64,000 nucleotides of DNA, from contig OX246747.1 of the NCBI GenBank assembly GCA_945910005.1, forward strand, positions 9,440,525 through 9,504,524. Direction: 5' to 3'. The position numbers and the translations under genes were made by a program. Shown here piece by piece: positions 1 through 10,090 of this stretch. A model generated the notes under the pieces. It was not told the DNA's origin and ran no database searches. It saw nothing but the letters and a program-made list of their open reading frames with translations. Numbering within the stretch: position 1 is the stretch's first letter; every line of letters starts with the position of its first letter. The stretch comes from Isoperla grammatica. Lineage: Eukaryota; Arthropoda; Insecta; Plecoptera; Perlodidae.

Positions 1-720
1 CAACGAGAGGATTATCTCGGATCATTTCTGGATTTTCTTACCATGTACAGTTGGCAAACGTATACAAAACTAGAAAAAGTGTAAGCGGGCACAAATACGG
101 CGAGCTCGCAGCTGAAATGTTCAGGCATCGTGCGCATGCGCGCCGTCTTTACCCCCTACCTTTCCCTACATCGAGCGATACACACATCCTCGGACCAAAT
201 GGTATAAAAGGCGCCCGCTCAGCAGCAAGAGCACAGTTCTTCGACACACCTCGTCTAGTACAGACGCTCCAGCACGCGCGAAGCCGTCCCCGCTTCAAAT
301 TGTGTAGGCCTCTGGTGGTCCGCGGCAACACGCTAACCCTGTCAGATTCGCCGCTGCCCCGAGGAGTACGGTGCGACCGAAGAACCCGAGCCAGAAGAAG
401 CAAGCCCGCACTCGTAACAGTGTAAGGACTAAACCTTCGGCTCGCGGCCGTAGAGAGCGCATATAGGGACTAGGAATCTTTTTGGTGAGATAGCTAACTG
501 CTCAAATATTGCTGCGTTTGCCAACTACATAAAGTCAGTGTTAAACATTTTCATCTCGAGTTGGAGATTGAAAATATTCTCAAGTTCTGTGATACAAGAG
601 TTTGTATTTTTATTAAAAGTTCATTACCCTTCAATTTTCAAAGTGTTAATTTCTTATCCGGTTTTCCAACATCAGTTTTTTTCTTTCTCTAAATTCAACA
701 CCACATTTTCCCACTCTTCC
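1..720. other. Non-coding flank, possible LTR or promoter region
   Basis: No credible gene. The first 430 bases are GC-rich and contain a TATA box; the rest turns AT-rich. Open frames on both strands across 51-425 look like chance frames in GC-rich DNA. A sharp TATA box followed by a GC-rich leader is typical of LTR retrotransposons, but no matching second LTR, primer binding site or gag is visible nearby. Confidence 0.4.
199..240 (+). promoter_or_regulatory. TATA-box core promoter candidate
   Basis: TATAAAAG lies at 203-210, followed by GC-rich sequence and initiator-like TCAGC around 219. The match to a metazoan TATA box is strong by eye. Transcription would run to the right. No downstream gene is recognised, so this may be the promoter of an LTR or of a lost element. 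Confidence 0.35.
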
Positions 721-728
721 CAAGGGGC

Positions 729-885
729 GCCGAATAATTGCCAGTCGCAAGACAGCCGCAAGCATTCCACCCCAAGGGTAGCACTACCTACACTCCCGGA
801 GGGAAGCCGAATAGTTGAGAGTCGCAAGATCGCCGCAAGTATTCCATCCCTCTTTACACATATAGCCACGACTACACGAGAGAAC
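729..885. repeat. 77-bp tandem duplication, two diverged units
   Basis: The segment starting GCCGAATAATTG at 729 recurs from 806 as GCCGAATAGTTG, with matching GTCGCAAGA, GCCGCAAG and ATTCCA blocks. It directly precedes a 5'-truncated SINE copy and replaces the normal SINE head, so it may belong to a related retroelement. Confidence 0.5.
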
Positions 886-892
886 AAGTTTT

Positions 893-1161
893 CAGACGAA
901 GTGCAGTCCACACCCCAATCCCCTTTCCCCCCCACTGTCCCATTGAATATTTCTCCTCCTCCCACTTGGCCCTGCCCTTCCTTGCTGGACTCCCGTATGA
1001 CGACTCACGCGACGAACAATGGATCTGACTCGGATGTGGCTTTATTCTTCATTATCATCTTTCTCATTTTCATTATCACCCGCTCATCGTCTCGATTAGC
1101 CATCGTTGCATAAATATGAGACGTTAAGCCCCACTAATCAATCAATCAATCAATCAATCAA
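893..1161 (+). mobile_element. SINE-like retroelement, second subfamily, 5' truncated
   Basis: This copy shares the CAGACGAAGTGCAGTCCACACCCC block with the other SINEs here. Its 3' end is the second subfamily's: a GACGACTCACGCGACG block, then TTGCATAAATATGAGACGTT, AAGCCCC and an (ATCA)n microsatellite tail at 1133-1161. The hairpin head of full-length copies is missing. A short tetranucleotide tail is typical of SINEs mobilised by CR1/L2-type LINEs. Confidence 0.8.
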
Positions 1162-1420
1162 CAAGTTTCTTATAGTGGGCTTCTCTCGTCTGCCCCCGCC
1201 ATCGAGTTATCTCCCCTAGACACACGCCAGGGGGTAGAGGGACGAGGTACGCTATAACTTCGTTCACTAGCACACACAGGTCCTCACTCCACACAACTCT
1301 CTGTATACACTGAGCTTTTATATGTTGTTTATATCTAAAAAACTGTTCACTTTCATTACACCTCACAAACTCCCTAACCCGTGTTCCTCGTTTCCTTCAA
1401 AACCACGGACTACACACTAC

Positions 1421-1716
1421 ACCTGCCCAGGGACTGCTACCTTATCGTGGTGGGCAGGTTTGCGTGCTTTGTTGATCCCGAGAGCTATGCCGGCGGAAGC
1501 GTATGCTTCTGGTAGGGCCACCCAAGCCGGACTGGTCGAGGAGGAGTCAGACGAAGAGCAGTCCACATCCCAATCCCCTTTCCTCCCCTTTCCACCCCAC
1601 CCTCATATTGGCCCCTTTCCTCCAAACAGTCCCCTATTTCATCTTCATATATCACCCACTCATTGTCTCGATCAGCCTCGTTGCAAAAATATGAGACATT
1701 AAGCCCAAAAAAAAAT
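1421..1716 (+). mobile_element. SINE-like retroelement, first subfamily, full length
   Basis: The head ACCTGCCC...GGGCAGGT can pair into a 9-bp stem. A conserved body follows (CTTTGTTGATCC, GGAAGCGTATGCTTCTGGTA), then a pyrimidine-rich middle, then the tail GTTGCAAAAATATGAGACATT with AAGCCC and poly-A. No canonical tRNA A/B boxes are obvious, so the promoter type is unclear. No clear target duplication was found. Short open frames inside are by-products. Confidence 0.8.
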
Positions 1717-1789
1717 TCTAAGATTAATACAGTATAATATGCATAAACTAAAATAGGAACAAATAAAGAAATAAAGATAAGAGAATCAA

Positions 1790-2010
1790 TTTAGAGCTGG
1801 TGCTGTGTAATGCACAACGCTTTAATTTAATTCCGGGGGTTGCCGATTCGATACCCACTACCAGTAATTCTGACTAAAGGTTATCTTGAGGTTTTTCTCA
1901 GTCACGAGGTGCATGCTTGGATTAAGACGAACTAACAGCCCTTGTGCATTCCTTCCCCATTTCATCATCTAAGAGGGGCATGGCATGTCCCTGGGGTGGT
2001 TTTTGTCAAA
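1790..2010 (+). mobile_element. Possible tRNA-derived SINE
   Basis: A B-box-like GATTCGATACCC sits at 1845-1856 after a GC-rich stretch, followed by a body with GGTTATCTTGAGGTTTTTCT and GGGGCATGGCATGTCCCTGG. This layout is that of a Pol III SINE. The A box is weak and the ends are unclear. Confidence 0.35.
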
Positions 2011-2660
2011 AAATTGTATTTATTAGAGACTAGACATAAAAGACAATGAACTACATTTAATGCAGCAAATTAAAAACATCTTTTTTCAGAAATATTTCAC
2101 AATAATTTACATCCCTGCACCTACCAAATTGGTTTTCTGTATGCCAGTGATGAAATGCTGTCACTGTGTCCACGTAGAATGTGCAGTTATGTGTTAGTTT
2201 TCACATTATGCAATTTACATGTTTTATCGTAGCTGCCCATTGCAAGCCTGAAAGATAGACAAATTAAGATGTTTACAAAATTTCACTGGTGAAAAATGGC
2301 ATTCGTATAAGAAAATTTAGTAACCAGTCGTATTGTACATAATACAAATATTGGTATCTATCTACACAATATTTGTATTGTACACAGTGTTGTTTAGTTC
2401 ATCGAAATAAAATATTTTTGTATTCAGGACGTTAATCCTAATCTAGTAAAGTGCTAAAAAAAAAATCATGCATATTCCCCATTAGTTGTGGTAATGCATT
2501 TAAAGGGTAAAGTCCCAAAAATTGGTTGCCGTGAGTCATCTTTGTAAGCAGCCATGGAATGTTTGTCCTGAAACAGTAAATAAATTGTGAGATCAGTTTA
2601 TTTTGTTATAACAATTGAAAATAAAACTTACAATGGTTTTGCATGTATTGCCATCCTTTC
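2011..2660. other. AT-rich non-coding stretch
   Basis: No gene is visible. A short inverted repeat around AATACAAATATTGG and ACAATATTTGTATT (about 2340-2380) can form a hairpin. Nothing else stands out. Confidence 0.5.
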
Positions 2661-2673
2661 AAAAATAGTTGAA

Positions 2674-2796
2674 TTAATCAATCAATCTTGATATGTACAG
2701 TTGGAAATCATCAGCATAGATATGATATTGACAAAATTTAAGGATTTTAGAAATCGGCTTCATGTACAGTGAGAAGAACAGAGGACCAAGTATGAA
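2674..2796 (-). pseudogene. LINE reverse-transcriptase fragment fused to viral RdRp
   Basis: The last 39 residues of a 314-codon open frame change character and match the RT palm of CR1/L2/Jockey-type LINEs: LGPLFFSLYM (the block after the usual GVPQGS) and then YADD with QLYIS. The frame stops right after this in an ATTGATTGATT run resembling a LINE/SINE tail. Only motif B/C sequence is present; fingers, thumb and endonuclease are missing. It is in frame with the viral sequence upstream and separated from it by a 12-bp duplicated block. I infer a retrotransposition junction. It cannot encode a working RT. Confidence 0.75.
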
Positions 2797-3660
2797 TCGT
2801 TTTATGAATCGCTCTCCAGTGCTTAGCTGTATAGGCGTGTCGATGAAATATTGAACCATCTTTCGGTATCTAACCATGGTCTTGGAATGACGTACAGGCC
2901 AGATTTTCCCTCCAGAACACATTACATGTGTCGTGTCGATGTGTCGCAAAATCATCTTAAATGCGTCTCGGATTAGCCATGCAGGTACTGTTTTGTCGAA
3001 CTTCGACCAGTCTCCTACAAAGTAGTTTCCGCCGTTTGTTTGCTTCGCCATCACGTTGACGAAATTCATGCCTCCAGTCCCTATTTCGACGCCGTACGCT
3101 ACTTTCGGCTTTGAGCGGTTCTTCAGTGCACTAAGTAGTGGATAGAAGTATTGGCCTTCAGTTACGTAAACTGTCAGTGGGTAACCCCATGTGGCTCTTA
3201 TCTTGTTTTTATCTCTACTACAAATTTGTGCACGTGCATAACACGCTACGTCGGGTAGTTGTACTTTCTCGTTTCGTTCGATTGCATACCATTCCTTGCG
3301 TATGTTATTTAAAACTTGTGGATCAGCAAGAGCTTCTCCTTTTGTTTTGTTACCTTGCAATTTCAGTGGTAAGCCAGGTGACTTTGATTTTGGCAGGTCA
3401 GGTTGCTTCGCTACTGCTCCGTGTGTGAATGGAGTGATAAAACTGTCGCCGAAGATGTCTCGGTCAACGCTCTCGTATATAGCGTAATAAGCATCACTGT
3501 GGTGTCGGGTAGCCTTTGGACTTCTGTATTCAGTGAGATCAGCGCGTAGATCGTCTACGTTTAAGCGAGCTCGGTGATACTTCGTTCTAACTTCACCAAC
3601 TTTGCCTGGGTCGAGCACTTTATTTAATGCAAATAATGCATTCCTGTCGATCCTAGACGG
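2797..3660 (-). pseudogene. Endogenous partiti-like virus RdRp fragment
   Basis: An open frame of about 288 codons reads from just after a stop near 3661 toward lower coordinates; it has no ATG at its start. Numbering from the GTG at 3618, it shows SPGLP at 80-84, KIRATWGYP at 139-147 and GDWSKFDKTVPAWLIRDAF at 202-220. These are the order and spacing of partitivirus-type (partiti/picobirna group) RNA-dependent RNA polymerases, the last block being motif A. Motif B and C and the thumb are missing; LINE RT sequence starts in their place. There is no capsid gene and no viral end. No stop interrupts the kept part, so it is either recent or maintained. Family by motif reading, not by search. Confidence 0.75.
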
Positions 3661-4307
3661 TTATCCGGGTCCCGGGTCAATGGCTATATTTCACACAAAA
3701 CGAATTCATTTAATTTTTTAAATTACTTTTATTGAATTGAAATGAAAACTACCCCTCACCTCACGATTAACCAAAATAAAACTCGAAACCTCTTGAAAAT
3801 TAAACTTCCATTTATAACACGTCATTCTACTTAATCCACCCCTCATTAACCTTACCGCACAACCGAAATGAACTCCTCTTAAAACAATGAAACTTGACAC
3901 ACAAAACCTTACATTTCTCTCAAAACTACAAAACTTCCATATGACACACTTTAAAACCCACTTCTTAGCGCGAACGAACTCTACATCCCCAAATACTTCC
4001 TACATCCCCCTCGTGAAGAAACCGTAACACCAACAAAAAAAAACATCTGTTTGCGAGCTGAAGGCTCTGACCTTGAACGACCCCTCCAAGACCGACCCCC
4101 CGAAACCAAGCTCACTGCCCGCTGTTTACAAAACATCTTACATAACACAAAATACGTAAACTAAAATTAACAAAATTACCAACGTTATTCTATCTATTGT
4201 TAATCGGCCTAAACTCTAATTGATCGCCACGTTCGTCATAATAACTCGCTCGTCTCTTATTGAGCACATCCTCGCAAATTATTTAAATGTCACATCCGGG
4301 ATTTTAT
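3661..4307 (-). other. Unassigned segment between gag and viral fragment
   Basis: It lies in the minus-strand order LTR-PBS-gag-this-viral RdRp. It keeps the purine-rich minus-strand composition of the gag region, so it may be decayed internal LTR-element sequence. No protease, RT, RNase H or integrase motif can be read. The edge of the LTR element is therefore somewhere here. Confidence 0.4.
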
Positions 4308-5063
4308 TTACTCTATCGTACCACCTTGGAAAGTTAACGGGTTAAATTTCATTTTACTCCGACAAATAGACACACTCTCACTACTCCTTTCCCGCCTTTC
4401 CTTACTCCTTTTTACCTCTACTTTCTTGAATTTAACCCTTCTCTTCTTTAGCTCTCTCTTACTACTACTTTTCTTACTTGAACCGCACTTCTTTAACTTA
4501 CGCAATTTCTTACCTTTCCTTAACCTCTTTACCTTCCTTAAACTGAAGTTACTTCTCTTTCCCTTATCAACTTTTACCTTCTTCCCCAACACATTAACAC
4601 TTGAATCTACTTCGCTTATCTTTGACTCTAATTCGCCACTCACTATCTCAACACTTATATTTTTACCTTCCTTACTTCCATAGATTTCTTCATGTATCTC
4701 ATTCTTACACTGTACTATAGCTTCTTTTAACTCTTCCTTAAACTTCTTCCTATCGTTTCTTAACTCCTCAATTAATTGTTTCATATGTTCTGCATTATTA
4801 TCCATTTTACATTCTATCCTTTGAAAGGTATCCTTCACATCCTTCATATCTTTCCTTAACTGTTCTGTGTTGTCATTCATATCCTTCATATCTTTCTTTA
4901 ACTGTTCTGCATTGTCATCCCCTTTACTTTCTAACCTTTGCGCGTTATCTGTCATATCGTTTCTTAACTGTTCTACGCTGTCCTTTATATTGTTCATGTC
5001 GTTTCTTAATTCCTCTTTTAACTCTTTCAATAGCACCAACAGCTCTTTATTTTCCACTGCCAT
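4308..5063 (-). CDS. Coiled-coil gag-like protein of LTR retrotransposon
   Basis: A 251-codon frame starts at an ATG about 270 bases downstream (minus strand) of the primer binding site, the usual place of gag. Residues 1-130 are a long charged coiled coil with near-20-residue internal repeats (NAEQLKKDM, NTEQLRKDM). Residues 165-235 are very rich in Lys/Arg/Ser, fit for nucleic-acid binding; no CCHC knuckle is seen. It presumably forms the element's particle core. The frame is intact, but no pol follows. The assignment rests on position more than on sequence similarity; a host coiled-coil exon is a less likely alternative. Confidence 0.55.
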   Translation of the reverse strand: MAVENKELLVLLKELKEELRNDMNNIKDSVEQLRNDMTDNAQRLESKGDDNAEQLKKDMKDMNDNTEQLRKDMKDVKDTFQRIECKMDNNAEHMKQLIEELRNDRKKFKEELKEAIVQCKNEIHEEIYGSKEGKNISVEIVSGELESKISEVDSSVNVLGKKVKVDKGKRSNFSLRKVKRLRKGKKLRKLKKCGSSKKSSSKRELKKRRVKFKKVEVKRSKERRERSSESVSICRSKMKFNPLTFQGGTIE

Positions 5064-5331
5064 TGTTTCAAATTATCTTTACTTATTTAAAAAAATCAAT
5101 TATTAAACAACAGTTACTGATTCAATCGTTACTAACTTATATGACAAAGACATTACAAGGCTCGTTAAATACAATTATTAATCTTAACACAATCACAATT
5201 CGTTACAATATTTATGTTTAATATATCACTACAACCTTTTTATAAAAATACATAGCAACAACAAATAGAAAATTAACAAAATTCAAAAATCTTGGGCGGT
5301 GAATCGGACCCCATACGTTTTTACGATTCAC

Positions 5332-5349
5332 GCCCCACGTTGGGCGCCA
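5332..5349 (-). promoter_or_regulatory. Retroelement primer binding site, tRNA-Lys type
   Basis: The minus strand reads TGGCGCCCAACGTGGGGC, exactly the 18-nt site known to pair with the 3' end of tRNA-Lys1,2 in several retroviruses and LTR elements. It lies two bases from an LTR edge ending in CA (TG on the plus strand at 5352). This is the strongest single proof of an LTR element here. Confidence 0.85.
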
Positions 5350-5351
5350 TT

Positions 5352-6260
5352 TGAGACAGTACGGATAAATGAAAACATGATAAAAATGAAAATAAAAGAA
5401 AACAAACCCTCAGCTAGCTCAACTTTGTGTTGTTGGTAGAGCACAAAAAATATATGAAAAGTTGTTGTTGCTTAAATTAAGTATGAGATTATGGTTGTAG
5501 GATAATAGGAATAAAAAAAATAGAATAGTATAAAATATAAATCTTAATGTGTAATTCATTGACACAAAAAGTTACACATACAAGGAAACACAAAAAAAAA
5601 TGAAATATATAAACAAAAATGAATGAATGAAAACAAAAGTCTGAAATAAATATCGTTATTACTATTCTACCTCCCTATGGCCATAGTATAGGTAAAAAAA
5701 GTATAACGATACCTGTACTGTTGTAGCGCTGGCTGGAGATGGCTTGATGTACGGATGGCGATGGTGATGATGATGTTGACGATAAGGTTGATGATGCCGG
5801 AGAGAGTGGGTGGTTGATAACTGTCTATGTGTTGGAGTTGTGGTGTTCTGCTTGATAGTTCTTTGTTACGTTGCGTTCAATTTTACTTCTTCCTTAATTA
5901 ATTACTTTTATGATTAGTATTATTATTCTAATTTATATTTAAATCAACACGTCCGCACACTCACACGCACTCGGCTCGCCGGCCATTGTCTCTGTATTCT
6001 TCCTCGGCCAGCGGCCGCCTTACGTCTAAAAAACTACCTCCTCGGCCATCGGTCTTCGTTTTGTCAAACCGACTTATTCGGCCCGCGGCCGTCTTCCTTC
6101 TGTCACACGACCTGTTCGGCCCGCGGCTGTCTTCCTTCTGTCTTCACGTCCCTCAGGACTCCGGCTACAAACTTGCCCCTGTGTTCTTAGGGCGACCAAT
6201 CAGAAGGTTCAAATATAGTGACGTCATGGAAGATTTTGAATTTGGTTTACCCTAACTAGG
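5352..6260 (-). mobile_element. 5' LTR of a minus-strand LTR retrotransposon
   Basis: The inner edge is clear (plus-strand TGAGACAG at 5352 next to the primer binding site). The outer edge is approximate: I could not find a second LTR or a target duplication. It holds a promoter-like cluster at 6206-6225, then a GC-rich leader with repeated CCGCGGCC blocks (6010-6130), then AT-rich sequence that would be the rest of R and U5. Confidence 0.55.
6206..6225 (-). promoter_or_regulatory. LTR promoter: CRE plus TATA-like box
   Basis: On the minus strand a perfect palindromic CRE, TGACGTCA (6218-6225), directly precedes TATATTTGAA. GATTGG follows at 6193-6200. Transcription would start near 6180 and run into gag, so a CREB/ATF-type factor could control the element. 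Confidence 0.45.
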
Positions 6261-7112
6261 GGGGTGTAGTGGCCTAAAAATGGACTAGCCTGGTACTTAG
6301 CCTTGAAGTGGAAGCTCTCACCCTCGGCGTGGTAAGAAACTCTGACCTCCCCTCCAAGACAAATACCAGACCGTCATTAAAAATGTCAAATAATTTAGAA
6401 AACTGATACTCTTCTGAGTGGTTTCCCTTGACTTGGAGCACATGTGGCTTTTTAGAACACCCAAGCCGTGTGGGACAAGCCTGTACCGTCTCAACGGTCA
6501 TTATCGGAGTCATCGATATATTCGTCAAGATCAGAACCATCGTTTAAAATATGAAGATCATCGTTTTCACCTTCGTTGCTCTGTCCTCCAGCTTCGTTGT
6601 CCTATCCGCTATGGGGTATTACAATAAAAAAGTATCTCAAAAAATGGTAAAATTTTATTTGTTGGTAATTATTCTTCATCACATTATATCGGCTGCTAAG
6701 AATAAACACAACAAAAAGGCAATAGATATACAACACATTAAATACAAGGGAAGTGTGAAGTATGTCTAAGCATAAATAATCTTCAAATATCCCTTCCATA
6801 TTCTATTGAGTTTTAGATCGTACAATTATTGTACACACCAAGAAGAAGTTGTAACTTGAAATGATACGAACAGTTACTCGGTTACTCCCAAAAAGAATTC
6901 AGAAATACACCTTGTTAAATACACTGAGCTCATGGATAGTCTTAAAAATCACATTCTACAACACATTTACACATTCGCCTAAATAAGTGTCAACGTTCAA
7001 CTGTTAAAACGTGAAATGGCTAGTGGTTTTACATGTCTAAGCCTACATACAGGGCAAGTGTTGATCGTCCAGGGCAAGGTTCTGACCAGCTTGGTCTGAT
7101 CCTTGTCACAAA
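6261..7112. other. Non-coding stretch with weak open frames
   Basis: A minus-strand frame at 6274-6540 and short plus frames at 6418-6769 show no recognisable domain. Part may be outer LTR (U3) sequence. Confidence 0.35.
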
Positions 7113-7192
7113 GTTTCATATATCACCCACTCATTGTCTCGATTAGCCTCGTTGCAAAAATATGAGACGTTAAGCCCAAATATCAATCAATT
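7113..7192 (+). mobile_element. SINE 3' tail fragment
   Basis: Only the tail remains: CACCCACTCATTGTCTCGAT, TTGCAAAAATATGAGACGTT and an (ATCA)n end. Severe 5' truncation is normal for target-primed reverse transcription. Confidence 0.75.
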
Positions 7193-7454
7193 CACCCGAA
7201 TTACTGGGTCTAGGCCCTTATCATTGAGTTTGTTGAAGTTTGTATACATTTGAAAAAAGCTATCTTATCAAGCTTAGAAGACAAAGGCCTACAAGTCAAT
7301 CACCCTTCTCAGCTCCGATTTGGGAAAGTTTGTTTTGAGTTCGTCATACATTCGTCAAATTATTTCTTCTCATTTTTGTGGCAGCGACACTAATTGATAG
7401 ACTAAATGAGTTATATTATAAAGGCTAAAAAAACCACATGACATCCATGTCAAC

Positions 7455-7503
7455 GTTAAGTTGCAAAAATATGAGACGTTAAGCCCAAATATCTATCTAT
7501 CTC
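7455..7503 (+). mobile_element. SINE 3' tail fragment with (ATCT)n end
   Basis: It has GTTGCAAAAATATGAGACGT and AAGCCCAAAT, then an (ATCT) tail in place of the usual (ATCA). Confidence 0.65.
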
Positions 7504-7678
7504 TACCTAGTATTCAAACATTTTTACGCACAAGCCCAGCTGGACATGTGATAGATATAATTTAACAAACGTATAATGTTTTACATAAGTATCTTCTTCT
7601 TAGATGATATCTAAGTCAATGGTATAAACAAGGGAATATCACCTGCAGCGAGGTTATGTCAAAGAGATTTAGGCTATA

Positions 7679-7888
7679 GTTGAGAAACTGTAAGAATGAC
7701 GGCCCCCTCCTTGTCCCCACCACTGCTAACCGACCCCCCCTCAACACCAAGAAACAACAAAGTGAACAACTGAAACAAACTGATATTCAGTTACGCATTT
7801 CATTTTGTTAGGTTGTCACGGAGTTGAGGGGGGTTGGGTAGCAGTGGTGGGAATAAGGAGGGGGCCGTCATTCTTACAGTTTCTCAAC
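7679..7888. mobile_element. Foldback MITE, 210 bp
   Basis: It starts GTTGAGAAACTGTAAGAATG and ends with its reverse complement. The arms are about 65 bp, with GACGGCCCCCTCCTT near both ends, separated by about 70 bp. No coding. The target duplication is unclear, so the superfamily is not assigned. Confidence 0.7.
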
Positions 7889-8010
7889 TTTACCACTGTT
7901 GTACGTAGAACAACACGTCTTAAAGTGAAATATGTCACAAAGTGACAACTTTCAGGAATACAAACATTCACTTGCTAGGCCCCAAAACTTACCATTCATT
8001 ATTCATTACA

Positions 8011-9146
8011 CTCGGGCCGGTTAGTCGCACTTGGCTGTCTGTGTCAGCCCCCACTCCCCACGGACGTGCTAGACCCTACTATCCAACCCTACTCGGGCCG
8101 GTTAGTCGCACTTGGCTGTCTGTGTCAGCCCCCACTCCCCACGGACGTGCTAGACCCTACTATCCAACCCTACTCGGGCCGGTTAGTCGCACTTGGCTGT
8201 CTGTGTCAGCCCCCGCTCCCCACGGACGTGCTAGACCCTACTATCCAACCCTACTCGGGCCGGTTAGTCGCACTTGGCTGTCTGTGTCAGCCCCCACTCC
8301 CCACGGACGTGCTAGACCCTACTATCCAACCCTACTCGGGCCGGTTAGTCGCACTTGGCTGTCTGTGTCGGCACCCACTCCCCACGGACGTGCTAGACCC
8401 TACTATCCAACCCTACTCGGGCCGGTTAGTCGCACTTGGCTGTCTGTGTCGGCCCCCACTCCCCACGGACGTGCTAGACCCTACTATCCAACCCTACTCG
8501 GGCCGGTTAGTCGCACTTGGCTGTCTGTGTCAGCCCCCACTCCCCACGGACGTGCTAGACCCTACTATCCAACCCTACTCGGGCCGGTTAGTCGCACTTG
8601 GCTATCTGTGTCAGCCCCCACTCCCCACGGACGTGCTAGACCCTACTATCCAACCCTACTTGGGCCGGTTAGTCGCACTTGGCTGTCTGTGTCAGCCCCC
8701 ACTCCCCACGGACGTGCTAGACCCTACTATCCAACCCTACTCGGGCCGGTTAGTCGCACTTGGCTGTCTGTGTCAGCCCCCACTCCCCACGGACGTGCTA
8801 GACCCTACTATCCAACCCTACTCGGGCCGGTTAGTCGCACTTGGCTGTCTGTGTCAGCCCCCACTCCCCACGGACGTGCTAGACCCTACTATCCAACCCT
8901 ACTCGGGCCGGTTAGTCGCACTTGGCTGTCTGTGTCAGTCCCCACTCCCCACGGACGTGCTAGACCCTACTATCCAACCCTACTCGGGCCGGTTAGTCGC
9001 ACTTGGCTGTCTGTGTCAGCCCCCACTCCCCACGGACGTGCTAGACCCTACTATCCAACCCTACTCGGGCCGGTTAGTCGCACTTGGCTGTCTGTGTCAG
9101 CCCCCACTCCCCACGGACGTGCTAGACCCTACTATCCAACCCTACT
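8011..9146 (+). repeat. 81-bp minisatellite, 14 nearly identical units
   Basis: The unit begins CTCGGGCCGGTTAGTCGCAC and includes CCCACGGACGTGCTAGACCC. Units differ at only a few sites (for example near 8217, 8370, 8450, 8604, 8660 and 8939). Because 81 is 27 codons, two plus-strand frames stay open through the array; the longer (7942-9312) would encode 14 x 27 residues and then a hydrophobic segment. I treat this as a recently expanded minisatellite with incidental coding capacity. Confidence 0.9.
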
Positions 9147-9489
9147 CGATGCGACGCTGCGTGGTCGTGGTCGAGTACTCTTGCTGTTTGTTGTCTCTAA
9201 CCGCAGGCGCGCGAACCGCAGTATGTTTAAAATTCAGTTAATTTTGGTAGTATTGATATTATTACTCACGTGGATTTTTGGATTTTGTACAATATTGTGG
9301 TATACAAAATAGTGAAACACGTATTACTTTATCGTTAAAGAAGAATCAAAATAGCAATTTTTAAGTTTTTAAGTTCAATTTTTAAATTACCTTCGCTCCT
9401 TTTCACACCCTTCAATTTGTTTTTTGGATAATTGCAAATCACATATGTGTTGATTTTAAAAGGAAATATAATATAAATAACCATTTTCA

Positions 9490-10090
9490 CGCAAGACTGC
9501 ACGCAAGACTGCACGCAAGACTGCACTGGCCAACAAGCTGTTTTCCCTCCCAATCGATCTGTTTTTTTTATGGCCATCTCATCAACCATTACAGATCCAT
9601 ACATTTTTTTTGTCTTTTGACACTTCTGAAGCAATTTTGGCAAAACTCTCTTTTGTAAATCCTGGATTACCATCAACAGAAGTAGCCCAGTGTCTAATAG
9701 TTGTCGGGTGTGGTAGCTTGACAATTTTTCTCAAATAGGTATATGCACTTGCATGGTTAATGCAAATTTCTTTACAGATTCTGGATACTGATAGTTTTTA
9801 TATCCGTTGCAGTGGTTCTCTAATAAGTCCTTTAATGTTCCACTTAACAATGGCTGATAACCAAGGTACCTGTTTCACACAATCTCTTTCGCAATCCATT
9901 TGATACTTTATTCAACATTTCTATTTTACCCTTCTGTTGTTTTACGTACACTTTGTTGTTTTCAGTGCTTGACGAAGGCGGTTACATTCCTCTTTAGTTT
10001 GAGAATATTTCTGTTAAACTTTGCGAGGGCTGGGAAAACTGTATGTATGATCTACTTTTGAGGATGTGTCTGCTGCAGGAAGAGTCGTCA
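9490..10090 (-). pseudogene. P-element/THAP9-type transposase remnant
   Basis: Reading the minus strand in shifting frames gives the landmarks of P-element transposases in order: a coiled-coil region (KEECNRLRQALK), LLSGTLKDLLENHCNG, then AYTYLRKIVKLPHPTTIRHW with NPGFTKESF, and finally MVDEMAIKK, which matches the DEMxI block. At least two frameshifts and several stops break it, and no N-terminal THAP zinc finger is seen. It would have been the DNA-cutting enzyme of a P-like element. The end near 9490 runs into three copies of CACGCAAGACTG. Confidence 0.65.

Noticed and set aside
51..425. 124-codon gene at the left edge
   Set aside because: It starts at TTG, overlaps a TATA box and leader, has no domain, and an equally open opposing frame lies over it.
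4426..5106. Phe/Leu-rich plus-strand proteins opposite gag
   Set aside because: They are antisense shadows of the Lys/Glu-rich gag frame.
7942..9312. 456-codon repeat-protein gene, or a CRISPR-like array of 81-bp repeats
   Set aside because: Two frames are open only because the unit is a multiple of three, with no splice or start context. There are no spacers: units are contiguous, so it is a minisatellite.
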